Below are positions 45,537 through 53,500 of a DNA stretch of 64,000 nt, piece by piece. Under the pieces are notes generated by a model that did no database searches, was not told the origin of the DNA, and was given only the letters and a program-made list of their open reading frames with translations. This DNA is from Streptomyces cinerochromogenes (GTDB lineage: Bacteria > Actinomycetota > Actinomycetes > Streptomycetales > Streptomycetaceae). Every line of letters begins with the position of its first letter. Position 1 is the first letter of the stretch. The stretch lies in the NCBI RefSeq assembly GCF_014648635.1, contig NZ_BMRM01000017.1, positions 152,452 to 216,451 of the forward strand, in the 5' to 3' direction. The position numbers and the translations under genes are program-made.

Positions 45537-46547
45537 TCAGCGCCTTTCGGGCTTGGCGCTGCGGGCCATCAGCTCCTTGAGCGCGACGACCGGCGACTTG
45601 CCCTCGTGGACGATGCCGACGACCGTCTCGGTGATGGGCATGTCGACGCCGTGCCGGCGGGCCAGATCCAGCACGGACTCGCAGGACTTGACGCCCTCGG
45701 CGGTCTGCCGGGTGACCGCGATGGTCTCCTCCAGGGTCATGCCCTTGCCGAGGTTGGTGCCGAAGGTGTGGTTGCGGGACAGCGGCGAGGAGCAGGTGGC
45801 CACCAGGTCGCCCAGGCCCGCGAGTCCGGAGAAGGTCAGCGGGTCGGCGCCCATCGCGAGGCCGAGCCGGGTGGTCTCGGCGAGACCGCGCGTGATGAGC
45901 GAGCCCTTGGCGTTGTCGCCGAGTCCCATGCCGTCGGCGATACCGACCGCGAGCCCGATGACGTTCTTGACCGCACCGGCGAGTTCGCAGCCGACCACGT
46001 CGGTGTTGGTGTACGGCCGGAAGTACGGCGTGTGGCAGGCCGCCTGGAGACGCTGGGCGACCCGCTCGTCGGTGCAGGCCACGACGGCCAGGGCGGGCAT
46101 ACGGGCGGCGATCTCACGGGCCAGGTTGGGACCGGTGACGACCGCGATCCGGTCGGCGCCGACCTTGGCGACGTCCTCGATCACCTCGCTCATCCGCATG
46201 GTCGAGCCGAGTTCGACGCCCTTCATCAGGGAGACGAGCACGGTGTCCGGCGCGAGCAGCGGCGCCCACTCGGTGAGGTTGGCGCGCAGCGTCTGGGAGG
46301 GGACGGCGAGCACGGTGAAGTCCGCGTCCCTGAGGGCCTCGGCCGCGTCCGCGGTGGCGCGCACGGTCTCCGGGAGTTCCACGCCGGGCAGGTAGTCCGG
46401 GTTGGTCCGGGTGGAGTTGACCGCTTCGGCCAGCTCCGGGCGGCGGGCCCACAGGGTCACGTCGCAGCCGGCGTCGGCGAGGACCATGCCGAAGGCGGTG
46501 CCCCACGAACCGGTGCCCATGACGGCCGCCCGCACAGGCTTGCTCAC
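45537..46547 (-). CDS. gpsA: Glycerol-3-phosphate dehydrogenase [NAD(P)+]
   Basis: 336 residues; reduces dihydroxyacetone phosphate to sn-glycerol-3-phosphate for phospholipids. NAD fingerprint VMGTGSWGTAFGMVLADAG (GxGxWG). Substrate and catalytic region GAVKNVIGLAVGIADGMGLG with the essential lysine, and SGLAGLGDLVATCSS. GTG 46547 overlaps the acyltransferase stop as GTGA, so both phospholipid-precursor genes are translationally coupled. Confidence 0.96.
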   Translation of the reverse strand: MSKPVRAAVMGTGSWGTAFGMVLADAGCDVTLWARRPELAEAVNSTRTNPDYLPGVELPETVRATADAAEALRDADFTVLAVPSQTLRANLTEWAPLLAPDTVLVSLMKGVELGSTMRMSEVIEDVAKVGADRIAVVTGPNLAREIAARMPALAVVACTDERVAQRLQAACHTPYFRPYTNTDVVGCELAGAVKNVIGLAVGIADGMGLGDNAKGSLITRGLAETTRLGLAMGADPLTFSGLAGLGDLVATCSSPLSRNHTFGTNLGKGMTLEETIAVTRQTAEGVKSCESVLDLARRHGVDMPITETVVGIVHEGKSPVVALKELMARSAKPERR

Positions 46548-47350
46548 TTGCTCTGCCCTTCCGCCTGCCGGCCCTCGGTCTGCGCCTGCACCTGTACCTG
46601 CGCCTGCGCCTTCGTCTGCGCCTGGGTGCGGCGCCGCTGCTCGATCCGCTCACGGCGCGGGTCGTACGGCGTCTCCGGCGCCTTCTCGCCGCGGATCTGC
46701 TCCAGCTGGCGGGTGATGGCGGCCATGATGACCTCGGTGGCCTCCTTGAGCACCTCCGGGGTCATCTCCAGGCCGTAGAAGCGGGAGAGGTCCACGGGCG
46801 GGCCCGCGAGCACGTGGTGCGTCTTGCGCGGGAAGAGGTTCGGCTTCTTGGCGTACGGCGGCAGCAGTTCGTTGGCACCCCACTGGGCGACCGGGATCAC
46901 CGGGCACTTGGTCTGCAGGGCGACCCGGGCGGCACCGGTCTTGCCGGTCATGGGCCAGCCGTTCGGGTCGCGGGTGAGGGTGCCCTCGGGGTAGAAGGCC
47001 ACGCACTCGCCGCGCTCCACGGCGTCGATCGCGGCCCGGAAGGCGCTCAGGGCGTCCGTGGACTCGCGGTAGACGGGGATCTGCCCGGTGCCGCGCATCG
47101 CGGCACCGACGAATCCCTTCTTGAAAAGCCCGCTCTTCGCCAGGAATCGCGGCACCCGTCCGGCGTTGTACTGATAGTGCGCGTACGCGAAGGGGTCCAC
47201 GTGGGAATTGTGGTTCACCACGGTGATAAATCCGCCCTCGGCCGGAATGTGCTCCATTCCGCGCCAGTCCCGCTTGATCAGAACCACCAGCGGCGGTTTG
47301 CAGATCACCGCGGCGAAGCGGTACCAGAAGCCGATTCTGCGGCGGGGCAC
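46544..47350 (-). CDS. 1-acyl-sn-glycerol-3-phosphate acyltransferase (PlsC family)
   Basis: 268 residues. Acyltransferase block I is VVNHNSHVDPFAYAHY (HX4D), block III is FYPEGTLTRD, and block IV-like VIPVAQWGANELLP follows. It should make phosphatidic acid at the membrane. The last 30 residues are Gln/Ala-rich repeats (QTKAQAQVQVQAQTEGRQ), likely disordered. GTG 47350 is preceded by AGAGGAAGG and reads MPRRRIGFWYRFAAVICKP. It overlaps gpsA, which supplies the glycerol-3-phosphate backbone. Confidence 0.92.
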   Translation of the reverse strand: MPRRRIGFWYRFAAVICKPPLVVLIKRDWRGMEHIPAEGGFITVVNHNSHVDPFAYAHYQYNAGRVPRFLAKSGLFKKGFVGAAMRGTGQIPVYRESTDALSAFRAAIDAVERGECVAFYPEGTLTRDPNGWPMTGKTGAARVALQTKCPVIPVAQWGANELLPPYAKKPNLFPRKTHHVLAGPPVDLSRFYGLEMTPEVLKEATEVIMAAITRQLEQIRGEKAPETPYDPRRERIEQRRRTQAQTKAQAQVQVQAQTEGRQAEGQSK

Positions 47351-47503
47351 AAGGACACCTTCCTCTAGGACTGCCACCCCGGCGGGGGCCGCACAAGTGT
47401 GGCCCCGGGCCGCCGGTCTGTCGAGAACACCGTACGCCCCGCCGCCGAACGCGCCAGATGGCGCGGGGGACAATGAGCGCGACGAGAGAGGGACGGTACG
47501 CCG

Positions 47504-48142
47504 GTGCAGTGGACCTTGGTCATCCCCCTGAAGCCCCTGACACGGGCCAAGAGCAGGCTCGCGGACACCGCCGACGACGGGGTGCGCCCTGGGCTGGCAC
47601 TGGCGTTCGCGCAGGACACCGTCGGCGCGGCACTGGCATGCCCGGCGGTGTCGGATGTGGCGGTCGTCACGGACGACGAGCTGGCCGGCCGGGAGCTGGC
47701 CGCGCTGGGCGCGCGCATCGTCCCGGACACCCCCCGCAGCGGCCTGAACGCCGCCCTGGCGCACGGCGCGGCCGTCGTGCGGTCGCTGCGCCCGGGTGCG
47801 CCGCTGGCGGCCCTGAACGCCGATCTGCCGGCCCTGCGGCCGGCGGAATTGTCCCGGGTGCTGTCCGCCGCCGCGGAATTCCCCCGGGCATTTCTGGCGG
47901 ATGCGGCGGAACGGGGTACGACACTGCTGGCCGCGGGTCCCGGCCGGGAATTGCAGCCGTCGTTCGGCATCGATTCCCGCGCCCGCCACCGCGCCTCCGG
48001 TGCGGCGGAACTCGCGCTCACGGGGGTCGACTCGGTGCGCCAGGACGTGGACACCGGCGACGATCTGCGGGCGGCACTGCGGCTGGGGGTGGGCCGGCAC
48101 ACGGCGGCGGCATCGGCGGGCTTACTGATCCCGGGCTCCTGA
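47504..48142 (+). CDS. cofC: Coenzyme F420 biosynthesis guanylyltransferase (CofC/FbiD)
   Basis: 212-residue nucleotidyltransferase that activates 2-phospholactate or, in actinobacteria, phosphoenolpyruvate with GTP to start the F420 side chain. The N-terminus WTLVIPLKPLTRAKSRLA is the family signature. PRSGLNAALAHGAA and the metal-site LAALNADLPALRPAEL are present, with SFGIDSRARHRASG near the end. GTG start at 47504. Codon TTA (48122-48124, fourth Leu/Ile residue pair from the end) is the only in-frame TTA I noticed in this window. F420 would serve the luciferase-like enzymes of the organism. Confidence 0.9.
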   Translation: MQWTLVIPLKPLTRAKSRLADTADDGVRPGLALAFAQDTVGAALACPAVSDVAVVTDDELAGRELAALGARIVPDTPRSGLNAALAHGAAVVRSLRPGAPLAALNADLPALRPAELSRVLSAAAEFPRAFLADAAERGTTLLAAGPGRELQPSFGIDSRARHRASGAAELALTGVDSVRQDVDTGDDLRAALRLGVGRHTAAASAGLLIPGS

Positions 48143-48292
48143 GGGCACCCCCGCGGGCCCCAGGACTCTCCACGGCCCCACGGGTCTCCGGATTTACGCC
48201 CCCACCGCCCCACCGTCGCACGGCCGCCCGGCTCCACGGCCCTGCGCGCCCACGGCGGAAGCGGGATCCGGAGCGACCAGTAGGCTGCTGCC

Positions 48293-48496
48293 ATGCAGGC
48301 CACCGCATACACCTACGACCCCGAGACCCGCAGCGGGCAGGTGCTCCTCGACGACGGCACCCCGGTGCCCTTCGACACCGCCGCGTTCGACGCCGGAGGC
48401 CTGCGGCTGCTGCGCCCCGGACAGCGCGTGCGGATCGAGACCGAGGGCGAGGGCGGCGCCGTGCGGATCACCCTCGTCACCCTTCAGACCCTGTAA
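48293..48496 (+). CDS. Conserved 67-residue protein, cold-shock-like beta barrel
   Basis: MQATAYTYDPETRSGQVLLD continues DDGTPVPFDTAAFDAGGLRLL RPGQRVRIE-type strands with alternating hydrophobic and charged residues. This resembles a cold-shock/OB-fold barrel (GxVLLDDGxxVPFD) but lacks the aromatic RNP motifs of CspA. It may bind nucleotides or protein rather than RNA. It stands alone, 150 bp after cofC, and shares a terminator with the converging hupS. Function unknown. Confidence 0.75.
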   Translation: MQATAYTYDPETRSGQVLLDDGTPVPFDTAAFDAGGLRLLRPGQRVRIETEGEGGAVRITLVTLQTL

Positions 48497-48515
48497 CCGC
48501 CCCTGTACACACCGC

Positions 48516-48543
48516 GGGCCGGGCTCCCTGGGGAGTCCGGCCC
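48516..48543. terminator. Bidirectional terminator between the small barrel gene and hupS
   Basis: Arms gggccgggctccc and gggagtccggccc pair over 12-13 bp, with one G-T pair, around a tight turn. It is centred between the convergent stops at 48496 and 48567. Confidence 0.75.
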
Positions 48544-48566
48544 GGCGCGTGAATGCCCTGGCGGTC

Positions 48567-49229
48567 CTACGACGTCGCCTTGCGGGCGGTGGTCTTCTTG
48601 GCGGTGGTCTTGCGGGCCGTCGACTTCTTGGCCGGGGCCTTCTTGGCGGTCACCTTCTTCGCCGGGGCCTTCTTCGCCGTCGTCTTCTTCGCGGCGGTCT
48701 TCGTCGCGGCGGCCTTGGCGGTCGCCGCGGTCGTCTTCTTGGCGGCGGGCGCCTTCTTCGCCGTGGTCTTCTTGGCGGCGGCCGTGGTCTTCTTCGCCGG
48801 AGCCGCCTTCTTCGCGGTGGTCTTCTTCGCCGCGGCGGCCGTCTTCTTCGCGGCGGCCTTCTTGCCGACGGCCTTGGCGATGGTGGCCGGCGCGCCGGAC
48901 AGGCTGCCCTTGGGCGCCTTCTTGACCGAGACCTCGCCCCCGCGCGGCAGCTTCTTCGAGCCGCTCACCAGGTCCTTGAAGCCCTGACCGGCACGGAAGC
49001 GCGGGACGGAGGTCTTCTTCACGCGAACCCGCTCGCCCGTCTGGGGGTTGCGGGCGTAGCGGGCGGGGCGGTCCACCTTCTCGAAGGACCCGAAGCCGGT
49101 GACCGAGACCCGCTCGCCCGCGACGACCGCGCGGACGATGGCGTCCAGGACATGATCGACAGCATCGGCGGCCTGCTGGCGGCCACCCACCTTGTCGGCA
49201 ATCGCTTCTACGAGCTGCGCCTTGTTCAC
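48567..49229 (-). CDS. hupS: HupS, HU-type nucleoid protein with lysine-rich H1-like tail
   Basis: 220 residues. The first 95 form a normal HU domain (MNKAQLVEAIADKVGGRQQA, FGSFEKVDRPARYARNPQTG with the DNA-intercalating loop). The following 120 residues are alanine/lysine repeats of the KKTTAKKAPAKK type, resembling eukaryotic histone H1. In Streptomyces HupS is the second HU, enriched in spores, where it compacts nucleoids and protects DNA. The tail DNA is highly repetitive (48590-48870), so copy number may vary between strains and assembly errors are possible. Confidence 0.97.
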   Translation of the reverse strand: MNKAQLVEAIADKVGGRQQAADAVDHVLDAIVRAVVAGERVSVTGFGSFEKVDRPARYARNPQTGERVRVKKTSVPRFRAGQGFKDLVSGSKKLPRGGEVSVKKAPKGSLSGAPATIAKAVGKKAAAKKTAAAAKKTTAKKAAPAKKTTAAAKKTTAKKAPAAKKTTAATAKAAATKTAAKKTTAKKAPAKKVTAKKAPAKKSTARKTTAKKTTARKATS

Positions 49230-49365
49230 GTCTTCCCCTTCGGAGACATCGCCAGAACGAAAGTGTTCAAGCTTTTTCGCACGTTAGGCAGATATATACC
49301 GCAAATCAAACACGAAACGGGCTTATCACCCTTGTGCCGCAGCGGACTCGGCCGTCCCGGACGGT

Positions 49366-49596
49366 TCAGCGGTCCTCGTCAGGGATCCGACCCGCGTCGA
49401 GATCCGCCGTGAACCGATCGAGCCGCCTTGCCGCACCGGCGAGATCGTGCTTGGCCGCGGCCGTAATGACCAGCAGCTTCCGGGTCAGCGCCATCCGTAC
49501 GCCCTCCGGGACTTGCAGTGCGCGCACCCTTGCGTGCGCTTCCTTGAGTTGGTTCGCGACCGCCGTGTAGAGCTGGAGTTGGCCGTCGTGTTCCAT
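49366..49596 (-). CDS. Conserved 76-residue helical protein
   Basis: MEHDGQLQLYTAVANQLKEA continues with HARVRALQVPEGVRMALTRKLL and AKHDLAGAARRLDRFTADLD. It is predicted all-helical, without a membrane span or known motif. The ATG at 49596 has no Shine-Dalgarno sequence; a CACAAT -10-like hexamer about 10 nt upstream would fit a leaderless mRNA. The open frame extends upstream but with poor coding bias. A protein of this kind sits between hupS and leuD in other streptomycetes, as I recall; function unknown. Confidence 0.65.
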   Translation of the reverse strand: MEHDGQLQLYTAVANQLKEAHARVRALQVPEGVRMALTRKLLVITAAAKHDLAGAARRLDRFTADLDAGRIPDEDR

Positions 49597-49782
49597 GCAC
49601 AGATTGTGCCATCTGGGGCGAGTTGTCGCCTGCGCAGGGGGTAACTGCCGCCTCGAATGGCCTTCCAGGCACTTGCGGCGGACGCGAACACAGCACTCAC
49701 GTACCCGGCCAACAGCCTCCCTAACATGGGAAGTTGAGCTGAGCTGGGCGGGAGCACAGGGCCGTTCGGGTGCAGACATGGC

Positions 49783-49813
49783 TGTACCCCCGATCGTGGC
49801 GATCGGGGGTACA
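49783..49813 (-). terminator. leuCD terminator
   Basis: A perfect 14-bp stem tgtacccccgatcg/cgatcgggggtaca with a three-base loop, 58 nt beyond the leuD stop. Confidence 0.8.
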
Positions 49814-49870
49814 GACGGGGTGTCGCGGTGGCCGAAACCCGACCCGTTCAGGGGGTCCGGGCCGAATCGA

Positions 49871-50464
49871 TCAGACCGGGAGGGTGCGCGGCTTGTAGGC
49901 GGGGCGCTCGGCCTCGTAGGCGGCGATGTCGGCCTCGTTCTGGAGCGTGATGGAGATGTCGTCCAGGCCGTTCAGCAGCCGCCAGCGGGAGTTCTCGTCC
50001 AGCTCGAAGGAGGCGGTGATGCCCTCCGCACGCACCTCACGCGCCTCAAGGTCCACAGTGACCTCAGCCGTGGGGTCCGCTTCCGTCAGCTCCCACAGCG
50101 CGTCCACGATCTTCTGGTCCAGGACCACCGTGAGCAGGCCGTTCTTCAGCGAGTTGCCCCGGAAGATGTCGGCGAAGCGGGAGGAGATCACGGCCTTGAA
50201 GCCGTAGTTCTGCAGCGCCCAGACGGCGTGCTCGCGGGAGGAGCCGGTGCCGAAGTCGGGGCCGGCGACCAGGACGGTGGCGCCCTGCCGCTCGGAGCGG
50301 TTGAGGACGAACTCGGGGTCCTTGCGCCAGGCCTCGAACAGACCGTCCTCGAAGCCGTCCCGGGTGACCTTCTTGAGCCAGTGAGCAGGGATGATCTGGT
50401 CGGTGTCGACGTTGCTGCGGCGCAGCGGGACGGCCCGGCCGGTGTGGGTGGTGAAGGCTTCCAT
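49871..50464 (-). CDS. leuD: 3-isopropylmalate dehydratase small subunit
   Basis: 197 residues; swivel-domain subunit of isopropylmalate isomerase in leucine synthesis. MEAFTTHTGRAVPLRRSNVD begins the protein, followed by DTDQIIPAHWLKKVTRDGF and GPDFGTGSSREHAVWALQNYG, the substrate-binding signature. ATG 50464 lies 5 nt after leuC, so the subunits are co-translated. Confidence 0.97.
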   Translation of the reverse strand: MEAFTTHTGRAVPLRRSNVDTDQIIPAHWLKKVTRDGFEDGLFEAWRKDPEFVLNRSERQGATVLVAGPDFGTGSSREHAVWALQNYGFKAVISSRFADIFRGNSLKNGLLTVVLDQKIVDALWELTEADPTAEVTVDLEAREVRAEGITASFELDENSRWRLLNGLDDISITLQNEADIAAYEAERPAYKPRTLPV

Positions 50465-50469
50465 GATTC

Positions 50470-51894
50470 TCAGACTCCAGCGGGCGCGGGGGCGTCGGTC
50501 AGGTCGGCGGGCGAGGCCAGGTGGCCCAGGACGGCGGTCGCGGCCGCGACCTGCGGCGACACCAGGTGCGTACGGCCGCCCTTGCCCTGCCGGCCCTCGA
50601 AGTTGCGGTTGGAGGTGGAGGCGGAGCGCTCGCCCGGGGCCAGCTGGTCGGGGTTCATGCCGAGGCACATCGAGCAGCCGGCGTGCCGCCATTCGGCACC
50701 GGCCTCCTTGAAGACCACGTCCAGGCCCTCCGAGACGGCCTGGAGGCCCACCCGCGCGGAGCCCGGGACGACCAGCATCCGTACGCCGTCGGCGACTTTG
50801 CGGCCCCGCAGCAGGTCCGCGGCGGCGCGCAGGTCCTCGATGCGGCCGTTGGTGCAGGAGCCTACGAAGACGGTGTCCACCTTGATGGAGCGCAGCGGCT
50901 GCCCGGCCTCCAACCCCATGTACTCCAGGGCCTTTTCGGCGGCGAAGCGCTCCGAAGCGTCTTCGTACGAAGCCGGGTCGGGGACGTCCGCCGAAAGCGG
51001 CGCGCCCTGGCCGGGGTTGGTGCCCCAGGTGACGAAGGGGGACAGCGACGCGGCGTCGATGCGGACCTCGGCGTCGAAGACGGCGTCCTCGTCGGTCCTC
51101 AGGGTCTTCCAGTACGCGACGGCCGCGTCCCAGTCGGCGCCCTCGGGGGCGTGCGGGCGGCCCTTGAGGTACGCGAAGGTGGTCTCGTCGGGGGCGATCA
51201 TGCCCGCGCGGGCGCCGGCCTCGATCGACATGTTGCAGATGGTCATCCGGGCCTCCATCGAGAGCTTCTCGATGGCGGAGCCGCGGTACTCCAGGACGTA
51301 GCCCTGGCCGCCGCCGGTGCCGATCTTCGCGATGATCGCCAGGATCAGGTCCTTGGCGGTGACGCCGTCGGGCAGCTCGCCGTCGACCGTGATCGCCATG
51401 GTCTTGGGGCGCGCCATCGGCAGCGTCTGGGTGGCCAGCACGTGCTCGACCTGGGAGGTGCCGATGCCGAACGCCAGCGCGCCGAAGGCGCCGTGCGTGG
51501 AGGTGTGCGAGTCGCCGCAGACGACGGTCGTGCCGGGCTGGGTCAGGCCCAGCTGCGGGCCGACGACGTGCACGACGCCCTGCTCGACGTCGCCCAGCGG
51601 GTGCAGCCGCACGCCGAACTCGGCGCAGTTCTTGCGCAGGGTCTCCAGCTGGGCGCGGGAGACGGGGTCGGCGATGGGCTTGTCGATGTCGAGGGTCGGG
51701 GTGTTGTGGTCCTCGGTCGCGATGGTGAGGTCGAGACGGCGCACCTGGCGGCCGCTCTTGCGGAGCCCGTCGAAGGCCTGGGGGCTGGTCACCTCGTGCA
51801 GCAGGTGCAGATCGATGTAGAGGAGGTCGGGCTCGCCCTCGGCGCGCCGGACGACATGGTCGTCCCAGACCTTCTCCGCGAGTGTCCTACCCAT
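50470..51894 (-). CDS. leuC: 3-isopropylmalate dehydratase large subunit
   Basis: 474-residue aconitase-family enzyme holding the [4Fe-4S] cluster. The cluster cysteines appear in VFVGSCTNGR and in CSMCLGMNPD. The substrate segment GDSHTSTHGAFGALAFGIG and the terminal SNRNFEGRQGKGG are typical. ATG 51894 is preceded by GGAGGGAAAG. Transcribed divergently from ndgR, which is known in Streptomyces to activate leuCD. Confidence 0.97.
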   Translation of the reverse strand: MGRTLAEKVWDDHVVRRAEGEPDLLYIDLHLLHEVTSPQAFDGLRKSGRQVRRLDLTIATEDHNTPTLDIDKPIADPVSRAQLETLRKNCAEFGVRLHPLGDVEQGVVHVVGPQLGLTQPGTTVVCGDSHTSTHGAFGALAFGIGTSQVEHVLATQTLPMARPKTMAITVDGELPDGVTAKDLILAIIAKIGTGGGQGYVLEYRGSAIEKLSMEARMTICNMSIEAGARAGMIAPDETTFAYLKGRPHAPEGADWDAAVAYWKTLRTDEDAVFDAEVRIDAASLSPFVTWGTNPGQGAPLSADVPDPASYEDASERFAAEKALEYMGLEAGQPLRSIKVDTVFVGSCTNGRIEDLRAAADLLRGRKVADGVRMLVVPGSARVGLQAVSEGLDVVFKEAGAEWRHAGCSMCLGMNPDQLAPGERSASTSNRNFEGRQGKGGRTHLVSPQVAAATAVLGHLASPADLTDAPAPAGV

Positions 51895-52070
51895 CGCTTT
51901 CCCTCCGGCCGGCAAGCGTCCACCGACCCAACTAGAGATCTTGAGGAGCGGTGGCTGCCCTTCTCGGGGCCCCTGAACGTCGTGATTCCGGGCGTCCACC
52001 GCCAGGCCCGTTGGTCTGCGGGCCGCTGTGTGATTCCAGGGTGGCGCGTTCCACGGAAAATTGAACTTGC

Positions 52071-52087
52071 GTTTCACAGAGTGAGAC
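52071..52087. promoter_or_regulatory. NdgR-type operator in the leuC/ndgR spacer
   Basis: gtttcacagagtgagac is a near-palindrome (TCAC-N3-GTGA core with matching flanks) just before the ndgR start and 177 bp before leuC. IclR regulators bind such sites. The position over the ndgR promoter would allow autoregulation as well as leuCD control. Confidence 0.55.
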
Positions 52088-52101
52088 GTGAGTATCGTTG
52101 C

Positions 52102-52818
52102 ATGGACAACAGTAGCGGCGTCGGCGTTCTGGACAAGGCGGCCCTCGTCCTGAGCGCTCTGGAGTCGGGTCCGGCCACCCTCGCGGGTCTGGTCGGAGCG
52201 ACCGGACTGGCACGACCCACGGCCCACCGCCTGGCCGTGGCCCTGGAACACCACCGCATGGTGGCACGCGACATGCAGGGCCGGTTCATCCTCGGACCGC
52301 GCCTCGCGGAGCTCGCGGCGGCGGCGGGCGAGGACCGCCTGCTCGCGACGGCGGGCCCCGTGCTCACCCACCTCCGTGATGTCACCGGCGAGAGCGCGCA
52401 GCTCTACCGGCGCCAGGGCGACATGCGGATCTGCGTGGCCGCGGCGGAGCGCCTGTCCGGCCTGCGGGACACCGTCCCGGTGGGCTCCACGCTGACGATG
52501 AAGGCCGGCTCCTCGGCGCAGATCCTCCTGGCCTGGGAGGAGCCCGAGCGCCTGCACCGGGGCCTGCAGGGCGCCCGCTTCACCGCGACGGCGCTGTCGG
52601 GCGTACGGCGGCGCGGCTGGGCCCAGTCCATCGGCGAGCGGGAGCCGGGCGTCGCGTCCGTCTCCGCGCCCGTACGCGGCCCCTCCAACCGCGTGGTGGC
52701 CGCCGTGTCCGTCTCCGGCCCCATCGAGCGCCTGACCCGCCACCCGGGCCGTATGCACGCCCAGGCGGTCATCGACGCCGCGGCCCGCCTCTCGGAGGCG
52801 CTGCGCCGCTCCGGCTGA
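52102..52818 (+). CDS. ndgR: IclR-family regulator NdgR
   Basis: 238 residues, equal to S. coelicolor NdgR/AreB, which controls leucine and other amino acid genes and affects antibiotic output. The N-terminal helix-turn-helix is ATLAGLVGATGLARPTAHRLAVAL, followed by the IclR effector domain (GDMRICVAAAERLSGLRDTV, AGSSAQILLAWEEPE, SVSAPVRGPSNRVVAAVSVS). The ATG at 52102 has no Shine-Dalgarno; a TATCGT hexamer ends 3 nt before it, so the site of initiation is unusual. A leaderless start is possible but the spacing is tight. Confidence 0.93.
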   Translation: MDNSSGVGVLDKAALVLSALESGPATLAGLVGATGLARPTAHRLAVALEHHRMVARDMQGRFILGPRLAELAAAAGEDRLLATAGPVLTHLRDVTGESAQLYRRQGDMRICVAAAERLSGLRDTVPVGSTLTMKAGSSAQILLAWEEPERLHRGLQGARFTATALSGVRRRGWAQSIGEREPGVASVSAPVRGPSNRVVAAVSVSGPIERLTRHPGRMHAQAVIDAAARLSEALRRSG

Positions 52819-52839
52819 CCTCCGCCGCACGAGGACACC

Positions 52840-52877
52840 GAGGAGGGCCTGCCCCAACGCCGCGGCAGGCCCTCCTC
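52840..52877. terminator. Terminator after ndgR
   Basis: A perfect 14-bp stem gaggagggcctgcc/ggcaggccctcctc with a ten-base loop lies 22 bp past the ndgR stop and faces the converging DUF4188 gene. Confidence 0.8.
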
Positions 52878-52909
52878 TGCTCCCCCGATCCCCTCCCCGA
52901 TCCCCCGGT

Positions 52910-53419
52910 TCAGCCGGTCCTCTCCGCCACCGGCCCCCGCTGCGAGCGGTACGAGAACCGGTCCTTCGCGTACCGGCCCCGCTTCTCCAGCGGCACCTGC
53001 CCGTACGCCTCCGCGAGCCCGAACGCGGGCATGTCCCCGTAGATCGCCTCGTACGACCCCTCCGGCACGACGTACGTCTCGTGCCAGATCCCCACCTGCC
53101 CGCGCAGCCTCCCGGTGCGCTCCTGGCGGTTGAGCCGCGCCCAGGCCTTGTGGTGGAAGGCGTCCGGCGCGGTCGCGTAGGCGTAGAGCTTCTCCTTGGA
53201 CTCCCAGTACTGGACGACGTAGTAGCTCCGCGGCGACGCCGTCAGCAGCACCTTGGCGCGCAGCCCCCGCGCCGGGTCCTTCTCCAGTTCCCGCAGCATG
53301 CGGAACATCGCCAGCATCACGGGCAGCCACAGGCGCACCGCCCGGAAGCGGTGGATGCGCATGCCGATCAGCAGAACGACGACCTCGCCCTGCACGTCAG
53401 CGGTCGTTCGGGACACCAT
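52910..53419 (-). CDS. DUF4188-family protein (monooxygenase-like)
   Basis: 169 residues: VVVLLIGMRIHRFRAVRLWL, then KVLLTASPRSYYVVQYWESK and the FHHKAWARLNRQERTGRLRG / VGIWHETYVVPEGSYEAIYG pair. This matches DUF4188, a dimeric alpha-beta barrel fold related to small haem or phenylacetaldoxime-type enzymes. The conserved His/Trp-rich end (IWHETYVVPEG) may form the active site. The reaction is unknown. ATG 53419 follows GAGGGGGA. Divergent from a MerR regulator with a strong operator between, so it is probably an inducible stress or detoxification gene. Confidence 0.8.
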   Translation of the reverse strand: MVSRTTADVQGEVVVLLIGMRIHRFRAVRLWLPVMLAMFRMLRELEKDPARGLRAKVLLTASPRSYYVVQYWESKEKLYAYATAPDAFHHKAWARLNRQERTGRLRGQVGIWHETYVVPEGSYEAIYGDMPAFGLAEAYGQVPLEKRGRYAKDRFSYRSQRGPVAERTG

Positions 53420-53445
53420 GAGTTCCCCCTCGTCGGTGAGCGGCG

Positions 53446-53486
53446 CTATCCAAGGCGCGCATGCTTGGATAGTGCCGTTATCCAAG
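53446..53486. promoter_or_regulatory. MerR operator with a third half-site
   Basis: The perfect inverted repeat ctatccaag-N9-cttggatag (53446-53472) is followed by a further TATCCAAG at 53479-53486, immediately ahead of the merR ribosome site. It lies between the divergent DUF4188 and merR starts (27 and 29 bp away), as expected for a MerR-controlled bidirectional promoter. Confidence 0.8.
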
Positions 53487-53500
53487 GAGGAGCGCAAGGG

